8,527 nucleotides of DNA from Verrucomicrobiaceae bacterium (GTDB lineage Bacteria; Verrucomicrobiota; Verrucomicrobiia; Verrucomicrobiales; Akkermansiaceae): NCBI GenBank assembly GCA_027483005.1, contig JAIXVN010000011.1:1-8527 (forward strand), written 5' to 3'. A model generated the notes under the pieces. It was not told the origin of the DNA. It saw nothing but the letters and a program-made list of their open reading frames with translations, and did no database searches. The position numbers and the translations under genes are program-made. The first letter of the stretch is position 1; each line of letters begins with the position of its first letter. This document shows, one piece after another, positions 1-5,779 of this stretch.

Positions 1-1
1 C

Positions 2-367
2 ATCGCCACCGCGCCCGACCTTTCCCGCGGCTACATGGAAATCCGCGGCATCGGCATCATCAACGCCGCGAACCTCTACGGCCTCGCCTCGATCCGCCCC
101 GACAAGCGTCTGGATCTGGTCGTGACCCTGAAACCCCACGCCGACCTGAACGAGGTCGATCGCCTCGGCCTCCAGCCAAAGACCTACGAGCTGCTCGGCC
201 AGCACATCCCGCATGTCGAGATCCCGGTCGCTCCCGGACGCGACACCGCCCGGATGGTGGCCATTGCGGCGCTAGACCAACAACTTCGCCGCCTGGGCTA
301 CAACATGGCGGACGAGTTCAACCAGAAGCTCCTCAACCACATGTCCGCCGGTGGCGGGGTGGGATGA
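2..367 (+). CDS. hprK: HPr kinase/phosphorylase, C-terminal part (5' end outside window)
   Basis: HprK phosphorylates HPr on its regulatory serine using ATP or PPi and removes that phosphate again by phosphorolysis; it acts in the cytoplasm. Only the last 121 residues are here. They begin in the middle of the kinase domain, and the frame is open to the window edge. The recognisable signature is EIRGIGIINAANLYG, the conserved HprK C-terminal segment, followed by DRLGL, IPVAPGRDTARMV and RRLGYNMADEFNQKLL, all in family order. The Walker A P-loop lies upstream and cannot be checked. The gene ends in TGA at 365-367, directly followed by an in-frame ATG. Its substrate HPr is encoded 228 bases downstream on the same strand, which strongly supports the assignment and a shared operon. 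Confidence 0.93.
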   Translation: MATAPDLSRGYMEIRGIGIINAANLYGLASIRPDKRLDLVVTLKPHADLNEVDRLGLQPKTYELLGQHIPHVEIPVAPGRDTARMVAIAALDQQLRRLGYNMADEFNQKLLNHMSAGGGVG

Positions 368-451
368 ATGGGGAAAAGCGGAAAGGAAAAGGTCAGCCTC
401 GCGGAATTGTCGCCTGATCCGGCAGACGACGAACCCTTCGAGAGTGGCTGA
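368..451 (+). CDS. Doubtful 27-codon ORF abutting hprK stop
   Basis: An ATG follows the hprK TGA with no gap (TGA-ATG) and in the same frame, opening a 27-codon ORF that ends in TGA at 449-451. The peptide starts MGKSGKEKVSLAEL and continues with an acidic, proline-containing tail (SPDPADDEPFESG). I do not recognise it. The adjacency would allow termination-reinitiation after hprK, and the composition is soluble and charged, not GC-driven low complexity. The length is too short to exclude chance. It could also be a C-terminal extension of HprK cut off by a stop in this strain. Confidence 0.2.
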   Translation: MGKSGKEKVSLAELSPDPADDEPFESG

Positions 452-482
452 CATGAATGGTGGAGCAGGCTCTTCCACTTCG

Positions 483-510
483 TTTCGAATTTTGAATTCA
501 GGATTTGGTG
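483..510 (+). repeat. Degenerate heptad tract, hprK-ptsH intergenic
   Basis: Four successive 7-base units, TTTCGAA TTTTGAA TTCAGGA TTTGGTG, lie in an otherwise gene-free 228-base gap between hprK and ptsH, 86-113 bases upstream of the ptsH ATG. The first two units differ at one position. The same heptad family (about TTTYRAR) recurs at two other intergenic sites in this window. Function unknown. Confidence 0.5.
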
Positions 511-595
511 CTTTCTCAAATTGGAACTTTTCCCTTGGAGTCCCGGGGGGTCGCTCCCTAGAGTCCCGCCGTTAACCGTCCCAGCTTCCCCTTCC

Positions 596-862
596 ATGCC
601 TCGGAAAGATTTCACCATCCTCAACAAGCTCGGCATCCACGCCCGGCCTGCGGCCCAGTTCGTCAAAACGGCGAATCGGTTCCAATCGGAAATCCGCGTT
701 GAGAAGGATGGTGAGGAAGTGGACGGCAAAAGCATCATGGGCCTGATGATGCTCGCCGCCGGCCACGGATCGGTGATCGCCGTCTCCGCTGAGGGCGAGG
801 ATGCCGATGCCGCACTCGATGCGATCGCGGACCTCATCACGCGGAAGTTCGAGGAAGACTGA
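596..862 (+). CDS. ptsH: Phosphocarrier protein HPr
   Basis: HPr is the small cytoplasmic phosphocarrier of the PEP:phosphotransferase system. It takes phosphate from Enzyme I on His15 and can be phosphorylated by HPr kinase on Ser46. This 88-residue protein has the family's usual length. Both sites fall at canonical positions: His15 in LGIHARPA and Ser46 in GKSIMGLMMLA. Starting at 596 puts these residues exactly at 15 and 46, so this ATG is preferred over an in-frame ATG at 521 whose extra 25 residues are proline-rich and unlike HPr. No Shine-Dalgarno is visible; the bases before ATG are CTTCCCCTTCC. It lies between hprK and ptsI on the same strand. Having both sites, plus hprK beside it, implies regulatory as well as carrier function. 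No EII partner is in the window. Confidence 0.97.
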   Translation: MPRKDFTILNKLGIHARPAAQFVKTANRFQSEIRVEKDGEEVDGKSIMGLMMLAAGHGSVIAVSAEGEDADAALDAIADLITRKFEED

Positions 863-865
863 TTC

Positions 866-946
866 TTTCTTGTTTCGGGTTTCTTCAGCCCTTCCAAGCT
901 TCAGCGAAGTAGGGCGGATTTCGAATTTCGAGCTTGGGCCTTCCCC
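866..946 (+). repeat. Heptad tracts, ptsH-ptsI intergenic
   Basis: Two runs of 7-base units fill much of the 111-base ptsH-ptsI gap. Bases 866-886 read TTTCTTG TTTCGGG TTTCTTC and start three bases after the ptsH stop. Bases 919-946 read TTTCGAA TTTCGAG CTTGGGC CTTCCCC. The two runs are not in the same 7-base phase. They resemble the tract before ptsH and those between zwf and opcA. No promoter or terminator is apparent in the gap. Confidence 0.5.
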
Positions 947-973
947 TCGCCCGCTTCAATCTGAAGAGGCAGC

Positions 974-2740
974 ATGGCAGAAATCGAAGTTCCAGAGGAA
1001 ATCACCTATCAGGGAATCCCCGCGTCGCCGGGCATTTCCATCGGCCCGCTGCATGTCATGGCTCGCGGCTTTTCCGCGCCCGAGGTGTATGAGATCGAGG
1101 ACTCCGAGGTCGCCCGCGAGCAGGAACGCTTCGGAGCCGCCCTGGAGGTGACGAAGAAGCAACTCATCGAGCTGCAGCAGCGCCTGGAAGACCTCGCCGG
1201 CGGCAAGGAAAGCGACATTTTCGAGGCCCACCGGATGCTGCTGGAGGACCGCGCGGTGGTGGACAAGGTCCACGACGCCATCAGCGAGCGCGGTCAGAAT
1301 GCCGAGTATGCCTTCTATGCGGTGATGCAGAATTTCCTGGAGGCCATGCGCCGCATCCCGGATCCGTATTTCCGCGAACGCACGGCGGACCTTGAGGACG
1401 TCTGCCAGCGGGTGCTGAGGAACTTCAAGGGCGATGGAGAGGTCCGGCATCAGGTGCCGGAGGAGCAGCACATCCTCGTCGCCTACGACTTTTCCCCGTC
1501 CGACACGGCCGCGATGAACCGCCGCCACATCCTCGGCTTCGCCGCCGAGCTGGGCAGCGTCAATTCCCACACCGCCATCCTCGCCCGCGCCCTCGGCATC
1601 CCGGCGGTGCTCGGACTCGATGGCACGGTCATCGACATCCAGACCCTCACCCCCGGCATCCTCGATGGCTATGCCGGCAAGCTGATCCTCCACCCCTCCG
1701 AGGAAACGCTGACCCACTACCGCACCCTGAGTGCCGAGAAGGCCAAGGTCCGCACCGCCCTTGAAGCGATGCGCGACGCCGCCACCGACACCACCGACGG
1801 TCGCGCCATCACCCTTTCCGCCAACGTCGAGCTGATCGAGGAACTCCCGCTCGTCAAACGCAGCGGCGCCAAGGGCATCGGCCTCTATCGCACCGAATTC
1901 CTCCTGCTCAACGGCGAGGAAATGCCGGACGAAGCCAAGCAGACCGCCGCCTACAGCCGGATGGCGAAGGAAATGGCACCCCACACGGTCATCATCCGCA
2001 CCCTCGACTCCGGTGGCGACAAGCTGCCGGTGGAGCCGCTGACCGACCCCGAGCCGAACCCCTTCCTCGGCTGGCGCGGCATCCGTGTTTCGCTTTCGCG
2101 CCCGGCGATGTTCAAGGACCAGCTCCGCGCCGTTCTGCGGGCCAGCGCCCATGGCAAGATCGCCGTGATGTTCCCGATGGTCTCCGGCCTGTCCGAGCTC
2201 AAGCGCGCCCGCGCCGCCCTGCGCGAGTGCATGGACGAGCTTTCGAAAGCCGACATCCCCTTCAATGCCGACATGCCGGTCGGCGTGATGATCGAGGTCC
2301 CCAGCGCCGCTGTCTGCGCGGATTTGCTCGCTCCGGAAGTGGACTTCTTCTCGATCGGGACGAACGACCTCATTCAATACACGGTCGCCGTGGACCGGGT
2401 GAATCCACACGTCGCCGATCTCTATCGTCCCACCCACCCCGCCGTCATCCGCCTCATCAAGCGCACCATCGACGCCGCCAACGCCAACGGCATCTGGACC
2501 GGCGTCTGCGGTGAAATGGCCGGCGACATCCGCCTCACCCCGCTGCTCATCGGGCTCGGCGTGGAAGAGCTTTCCGTCGGCCCGCACCAGGTCCCAAGAG
2601 TCGGCCAGGCCGTCCGTTCCCTCAGCCACGCCGAATGCGCCGCCATGTCCGATGAGGCACTCAAGAAGGGCCACAGCTACGAAATCCTCGGCCTCTCCCT
2701 GGCCCTGGCACGAAAGTACTACGGCAATCTGTTAGACTAA
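974..2740 (+). CDS. ptsI: PTS Enzyme I (PEP-protein phosphotransferase)
   Basis: Enzyme I autophosphorylates from phosphoenolpyruvate on a histidine and passes the phosphate to HPr His15, the first step of the PTS relay. The 588-residue length is normal for the family. The N-terminal HPr-binding and phosphohistidine half opens with GIPASPGISIGP (14-25), with the active-site His199 in NSHTAILARALGIPAV. The C-terminal PEP/Mg-binding TIM barrel has GLYRTEFL (303-310), Arg342 in IIRTLDSGGDK, GWRGIR (366-371), Glu441 in MIEVPSA, IGTNDLIQYT (461-470), and the catalytic Cys512 in CGEMAGD. All expected catalytic and ligand residues are present, offset by ten from the E. coli numbering as I recall it. 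A weak purine stretch (AAGAGG) sits four bases before the ATG, the only RBS-like sequence among the larger genes. It follows ptsH by 111 bases and is the last gene of the forward unit. Confidence 0.98.
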   Translation: MAEIEVPEEITYQGIPASPGISIGPLHVMARGFSAPEVYEIEDSEVAREQERFGAALEVTKKQLIELQQRLEDLAGGKESDIFEAHRMLLEDRAVVDKVHDAISERGQNAEYAFYAVMQNFLEAMRRIPDPYFRERTADLEDVCQRVLRNFKGDGEVRHQVPEEQHILVAYDFSPSDTAAMNRRHILGFAAELGSVNSHTAILARALGIPAVLGLDGTVIDIQTLTPGILDGYAGKLILHPSEETLTHYRTLSAEKAKVRTALEAMRDAATDTTDGRAITLSANVELIEELPLVKRSGAKGIGLYRTEFLLLNGEEMPDEAKQTAAYSRMAKEMAPHTVIIRTLDSGGDKLPVEPLTDPEPNPFLGWRGIRVSLSRPAMFKDQLRAVLRASAHGKIAVMFPMVSGLSELKRARAALRECMDELSKADIPFNADMPVGVMIEVPSAAVCADLLAPEVDFFSIGTNDLIQYTVAVDRVNPHVADLYRPTHPAVIRLIKRTIDAANANGIWTGVCGEMAGDIRLTPLLIGLGVEELSVGPHQVPRVGQAVRSLSHAECAAMSDEALKKGHSYEILGLSLALARKYYGNLLD

Positions 2741-2746
2741 CCGTGG

Positions 2747-2790
2747 CTGGAGCATCTCTGCTCCAGTCCGTCTCTGGAGCGTCCCGCTCC
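2747..2790 (+). repeat. Two tandem related hairpins after ptsI
   Basis: Seven bases after the ptsI stop is a perfect 8-bp stem (CTGGAGCA / TGCTCCAG, 2747-2754 and 2759-2766) with loop TCTC. A second copy follows: stem GGAGCG / CGCTCC (2776-2781 and 2785-2790), loop TCC. The units begin 27 bases apart and share the text CTGGAGC; the A-T pair nearest the first loop is a G-C pair in the second, a paired change. There is no T-run after either stem, so this is not a classical intrinsic terminator, but the position suits transcript-end folding or an interspersed palindromic repeat. Confidence 0.6.
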
Positions 2791-2798
2791 GAGTCTTC

Positions 2799-2921
2799 AT
2801 GACCATGAGCTCATTCGCCTACCATCAGCGTTTGAGACTCGCACGCGCCACCCTGGTGCCGGCCATTGCCGCAGCTCTTCTCGCGTGGGTATTGCCTTTT
2901 GACGTCGGAGCAAAAGAGTAG
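2799..2921 (+). CDS. Doubtful 40-codon ORF with hydrophobic segment
   Basis: An ATG shortly after the tandem hairpins opens a 40-codon ORF that ends in TAG at 2919-2921. The peptide has a basic N-terminal part (YHQRLRLARA), then a hydrophobic stretch (TLVPAIAAALLAWVLPF) and a polar end (DVGAKE). It therefore resembles a signal peptide or a single-membrane-span micropeptide. After the TAG the same frame stays open for another 41 codons to TAG at 3045-3047, so it could be the front of a decayed exported protein. No homolog is recognised and no RBS is seen. Chance is a serious alternative. Confidence 0.18.
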   Translation: MTMSSFAYHQRLRLARATLVPAIAAALLAWVLPFDVGAKE

Positions 2922-3197
2922 CCTGGAGGATACGCCACTTCCAAAGTAGAGTTCACGCGACATGCACGTATTCTCTTGCGAGTGACGTCCTACACGATGT
3001 TGGAATCACTTCAGTTGGCAGATAGGAAGGGAGTTTTACCTCATTAGCCTAACGATCGAATGCATTCCTGATGTCTATGGACGGAGTTCCCCCGGCTTCC
3101 ACCTCGCATGCCTCGCTGCTCTTCTTCATTTCACCGGCCTGCTCCTGATCCCCTCGGCGAAATCCCTGGATCGTCCGCCTCTACCCTCCTCGGAATG

Positions 3198-3418
3198 ATC
3201 TTAGGGCCAAAGGCCTGCTCCATACCCGCCTGGGGAAACGCCCCAGGTCTCGAAATCGAAGAATTGCCGAGGGCTGCAGGCCCGTTCCTTTCAGTTGCCC
3301 CTCGACCCGCGGTCCCGCAACGAGATTGCCCGGGCCTTCAGCCCTCGATTCATTGTTCTCATGAAACCCAGGGCGATGCCCTGGGCTGTTATGGAATCCG
3401 GCCTTTGGCCCTGAAGAT
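3198..3418. repeat. REP-like composite inverted-repeat element
   Basis: Two arms of about 87 bases (3198-3284 and 3331-3418) are imperfect reverse complements around a 46-base centre. Perfectly matched parts include AGGGCCAAAGGCC (3203-3215) against GGCCTTTGGCCCT (3400-3412). The inner 17-mers CGAGGGCTGCAGGCCCG (3268-3284) and CGGGCCTTCAGCCCTCG (3331-3347) match with one mismatch. Each arm also holds its own hairpin: CCTGGGG-AAACG-CCCCAGG (3229-3247) and CCCAGGGC-GAT-GCCCTGGG (3367-3385). Corresponding hairpins differ in sequence but keep pairing. From memory, similar palindromes recur between genes in Verrucomicrobiota and Planctomycetota and sometimes sit near REP-associated tyrosine transposases. 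None is encoded here. It lies between convergent genes. Confidence 0.75.
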
Positions 3419-3540
3419 GGAAAATCGGACCGAGTCTTTCCCTGAACTCGTGACCCGGACCCGCATGGGAAAGCGGCGAGGCGTTTCACTTCCCGCCGCA
3501 CTCCAAAGGGCCGGTCCTTCTGAAATTCCTGTCTCCTTCC

Positions 3541-3651
3541 CGGCTGAAGGAAACCACCCGTCGTCTCGGCCGCCTTGCGGAGGCCTTGCTCGGTTTTCTG
3601 GCCGGCGCTCTGCAACACCTGGCCGGTCTTCTCGATGGCATGATCCAGCCG
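3541..3651 (-). pseudogene. Possible lost C-terminal tail of the lipoprotein: 11-residue repeats beyond an amber stop
   Basis: Directly after the TAG that ends the lipoprotein ORF, the same frame continues RLDH and then three consecutive 11-residue units: AIEKTGQVLQS, AGQKTEQGLRK, AAETTGGFLQP. They share A at position 1, T at position 5 and L at position 9. Such periodicity, which resembles LEA or apolipoprotein amphipathic helices, is unlikely in random DNA. It suggests this stretch was, or is, translated as the C-terminal half of the lipoprotein. Further downstream the frame stays open to 3181 but runs into the inverted-repeat element, so the native end may also be lost. Alternatives are stop-codon readthrough or a sequencing error at 3652-3654. 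Confidence 0.4.
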
Positions 3652-3900
3652 CTAACCGGGCGTGGGTTGAACGAGATCCGTGTCAGGGGCGCTGGGCTCC
3701 TCTTCATCAGGCGACTGGTCTTCCACCGGAACGGCGACCGGGGGAGTGACCACCTCGACAGGCGCGGCCTTCTCCGGTGCCGAATGAGGGGCGGCGGTGG
3801 CGGCAGGCTTTGGCACGAACTCGACCGTCGTTTCCTTTTTTCTGCAAGAAACGAGCAGTGACGCAAAGACCAATACCGGCAGCAGGGAAAGCGGTTTCAT
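3652..3900 (-). CDS. Small putative lipoprotein, proline/acid-rich
   Basis: The 82-residue product starts MKPLSLLPVLVFASLLVSC, a type II signal peptide with lipobox LVSC and acceptor Cys19. Residues after the Cys are basic (RKKE), then follow a low-complexity Ala/Pro/Val region and an acidic segment (DQSPDEEEPSAPDTD). It would be lipidated and anchored in the cell envelope; the function is not recognised. I chose the ATG at 3900 over an in-frame one nine codons upstream because it places the signal peptide at the N-terminus. The gene lies 53 bases after cysJ on the same strand and ends in TAG, while every other sizeable gene here ends in TGA or TAA. The frame continues past that TAG with repeat-like protein sequence, so it is probably truncated. 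Confidence 0.6.
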   Translation of the reverse strand: MKPLSLLPVLVFASLLVSCRKKETTVEFVPKPAATAAPHSAPEKAAPVEVVTPPVAVPVEDQSPDEEEPSAPDTDLVQPTPG

Positions 3901-3908
3901 GACGGGGT

Positions 3909-3937
3909 GATATGCGCTTGTCGGCACCTTTCGTCAA
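3909..3937 (-). promoter_or_regulatory. Candidate promoter for the lipoprotein gene, possibly leaderless
   Basis: On the minus strand, TTGACG (3932-3937) is followed after exactly 17 bases by CATATC (3909-3914). The -35 matches the sigma70 consensus at five of six positions and the -10 at three of six. Only eight bases separate the -10 from the ATG at 3900, so a transcript starting at the usual distance would have almost no leader. The -10 match is weak and the gene may simply be transcribed from cysJ. Confidence 0.25.
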
Positions 3938-3953
3938 GAAGCGGGCCGCAGTC

Positions 3954-5678
3954 TCAATACACGTCGCGCAGGTAGCGCTTGTCCTTCTTGAGCTGGGCAA
4001 TGAACGCGGTGGCGTCTTCCGGGGCGAGCTGGCCGTGTTCGACAATGACCGCGTGCAGGGCCTGATCGACGTCCTTGGCCATGCGCGTGGCATCTCCGCA
4101 GACATAGAAGGCGGCTCCGTCCTGGAGCCATTTCCACAACTCAGCCCCCTGCTGGAGCATCAGGTGCTGGACGTAGAGCTTTTCCTTCTGATCGCGCGAC
4201 CAGGCGAGATCGAGCCGGGAAAGCGTGCCATCCTTCTGCCAGGCGGTGATCTCATCCTCGTAGAGGAAATCGGTGGCGCGATGCGGATTGCCGAAGAACA
4301 GCCAGTTGCCGCCCTTGGCCGAGGTGGCCTGGCGCTCCTCAAGGAAGGCGCGGAACGGCGCGATGCCGGTGCCGGGGCCGACCATGATGACCGGTGTGTC
4401 GCCATTTTCCGGCAGGCGGAAGGCCTTGTTGGAATGCACGAACACGCCGGGCTGGAGGCCCTTCGAGCGATCGGAAAGGAAGGTCGAGCAGATGCCACCG
4501 CGCTGGCGGCCATAGGCGCTGTAGCGGACGACCGCGACGCAGAGATGCACCTCTCCGGGGTGGGCCTTGGGGCTGGAGGCGATCGAGTAGAGGCGCGGCT
4601 GGAGCTTTTTCAGGATGCCCACCAGGTCCTCGCCGTCGCTGAAGTCGGCCGGGTAGTCGATGACCAGATCGCTGAGGTCGCGTCCCCAGCAGAAGTCGTC
4701 CCAGGCCTTCTTGTCATCGGCCTCGACCAGCGAGCGCAGATAGGGCGAGCCGCTGCGGGCCTGCCATTTCTGGATGATCGACTTGTTGAGCGTGCCGATG
4801 TCATAACTGGAAATGAGCGCCTCCCGCAGGCTGGCCTCGCCGCCATCGGGAAGTGGCACGGGGCCGGGCTTGAAGGGGAGATTGGACAGGATGAGATCGA
4901 CCAAGGACTCCGGATTGCGAGGGAACACGCCGAGGGCATCGCCGACCACGTATTCAAGCCCGGAACCCTCCAGAGAGAGTTCGAGGTGGTGCGTTTCCTT
5001 TTCGCCGCCGGTGTTGAGGTTGAAGTTCTGAAGGATCGGAGAGGGATATGGATTCTTTTTCGAGAAGCCTTCCTCGATCTCCACGGCGGCGGGGGCCGTG
5101 GAGATGGCAGCGCCTGATGGAGCGAGCACGGCGATCACACCCTCCGACCATTCCTTGAAGGGTGTGTCGAAGTCCACATCGCTGTCGATGCGCTTGAAGA
5201 TCCGGGTCGCTCCAAGTTCCTCCAGTCGGGTGTCGAACTCGATGCCACACTTGCAGAAATCCGGGTAATTGGTGTCGCCCAGCGCGAGAACCGAGAAATT
5301 GACGCCCTCCAGCCGTGGGGCCTCGGCACTGAGGATCCAGCGGTGGAAATCGCCCGCATTGTCCGGTGGCTCACCGTCGCCGTAGGTGGAGGTGATGATC
5401 AGGACGTTCTTTTCCTGCGGCAGGCGGCTGCGGTCATAGGCCCCGAGGTCGTGGAGTTCCGGCTCGAAGTTGCCCTTCTTGAGGGTCTTCAGCAGCTTCT
5501 TGCCGAGGCCCTCGGCATTTCCCGTCTGGGAGCCGAAGAGGATGGTGACGGGAACGGCAGGGCCACTGGCGGCGGTGGGGAGTCCCTCGGTGAGGAGCTT
5601 GCCAAGGAATCCGCTCAACCACGCCCGCTGCTCGGGAGTGAAGGGAGCGTCGTCTGGAATCACGATCGGGCTGGTCAT
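3954..5678 (-). CDS. cysJ: NADPH-dependent sulfite reductase flavoprotein (CysJ-type, FMN/FAD diflavin reductase)
   Basis: The protein carries electrons from NADPH through FAD and FMN to a sulfite reductase hemoprotein in assimilatory sulfate reduction (cytoplasm). The 574-residue architecture is that of CysJ. A flavodoxin domain has GSQTGNAE (49-56), STYGDGEPPDNA (97-108) and LALGDTNYPDFCKCG (131-145). The FAD domain has RLYSIASSP (362-370) and GGICSTFL (394-401). The NADPH domain has GPGTGIAPFRAFLEER (434-449) and CGDATRMAKDV (527-537), and the C-terminus is the conserved YLRDVY. The start at 5678 is chosen; an in-frame ATG at 5699 would add seven residues, and neither has a clear RBS. It follows opcA by 101 bases on the same strand. 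The hemoprotein partner CysI is not in the window, so another electron acceptor is possible. Confidence 0.9.
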   Translation of the reverse strand: MTSPIVIPDDAPFTPEQRAWLSGFLGKLLTEGLPTAASGPAVPVTILFGSQTGNAEGLGKKLLKTLKKGNFEPELHDLGAYDRSRLPQEKNVLIITSTYGDGEPPDNAGDFHRWILSAEAPRLEGVNFSVLALGDTNYPDFCKCGIEFDTRLEELGATRIFKRIDSDVDFDTPFKEWSEGVIAVLAPSGAAISTAPAAVEIEEGFSKKNPYPSPILQNFNLNTGGEKETHHLELSLEGSGLEYVVGDALGVFPRNPESLVDLILSNLPFKPGPVPLPDGGEASLREALISSYDIGTLNKSIIQKWQARSGSPYLRSLVEADDKKAWDDFCWGRDLSDLVIDYPADFSDGEDLVGILKKLQPRLYSIASSPKAHPGEVHLCVAVVRYSAYGRQRGGICSTFLSDRSKGLQPGVFVHSNKAFRLPENGDTPVIMVGPGTGIAPFRAFLEERQATSAKGGNWLFFGNPHRATDFLYEDEITAWQKDGTLSRLDLAWSRDQKEKLYVQHLMLQQGAELWKWLQDGAAFYVCGDATRMAKDVDQALHAVIVEHGQLAPEDATAFIAQLKKDKRYLRDVY

Positions 5679-5779
5679 TTTCTCAAGAGGGCCCGGCATT
5701 GATCGGGTCCGAAAGGTGGGAGAGTGGGGATGGACCTAAGCGTGAGGCGTGCCACGCGGTGAGGGAAAATCGCGGGCGC

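Larger units (their letters stand above)
2741..3540. other. Gene-poor convergent interval between ptsI and the minus-strand genes
   Basis: This 800-base stretch separates ptsI (+) from the minus-strand lipoprotein remnant. It contains two tandem hairpins (2747-2790), one doubtful 40-codon ORF (2799-2921), and the inverted-repeat element (3198-3418). Bases 2860-3060 look visibly less GC-rich than the flanking genes and have no credible coding frame beyond that ORF. Bases 3048-3197 and 3419-3540 show nothing I can name. Long open frames across 3108-3749 (+) and 3181-3618 (-) read through the palindromic repeat and are not accepted as genes over that part. Confidence 0.6.

Noticed and set aside
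492..525. Possible sigma70 promoter before ptsH (TTGAAT in the AT-rich tract)
   Set aside because: No -10 hexamer at 16-18 bases, and the TTGAAT belongs to the heptad repeat.
521..595. Upstream ATG extending HPr by 25 residues
   Set aside because: The extension is not HPr-like and would shift His15 and Ser46 away from their usual positions.
298..897. 199-codon minus-strand frame over hprK end and ptsH
   Set aside because: It is antisense to ptsH, which has canonical active sites, and the product is Ser/Pro-rich without a recognisable family.
956..2674. 572-codon open frame antisense to ptsI
   Set aside because: It mirrors ptsI, whose motifs are complete. The translation is a Gly/Asp/Val/His-rich mirror of GC-biased codons with no recognisable domain.
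3108..3749. 213-codon plus-strand open frame over the convergent interval
   Set aside because: It reads through the inverted-repeat element and antisense to the lipoprotein; no domain is visible, and the palindromes explain the lack of stops.
3912..5117. 401-codon open frame antisense to cysJ
   Set aside because: It overlaps the FAD and NADPH domains of cysJ on the other strand. Composition is that of a reverse-complement shadow.
5679..5779. Possible terminator between opcA and cysJ (GCGTG/CACGC palindrome)
   Set aside because: The arms leave almost no loop and no T-run follows, so an intrinsic terminator is not supported.
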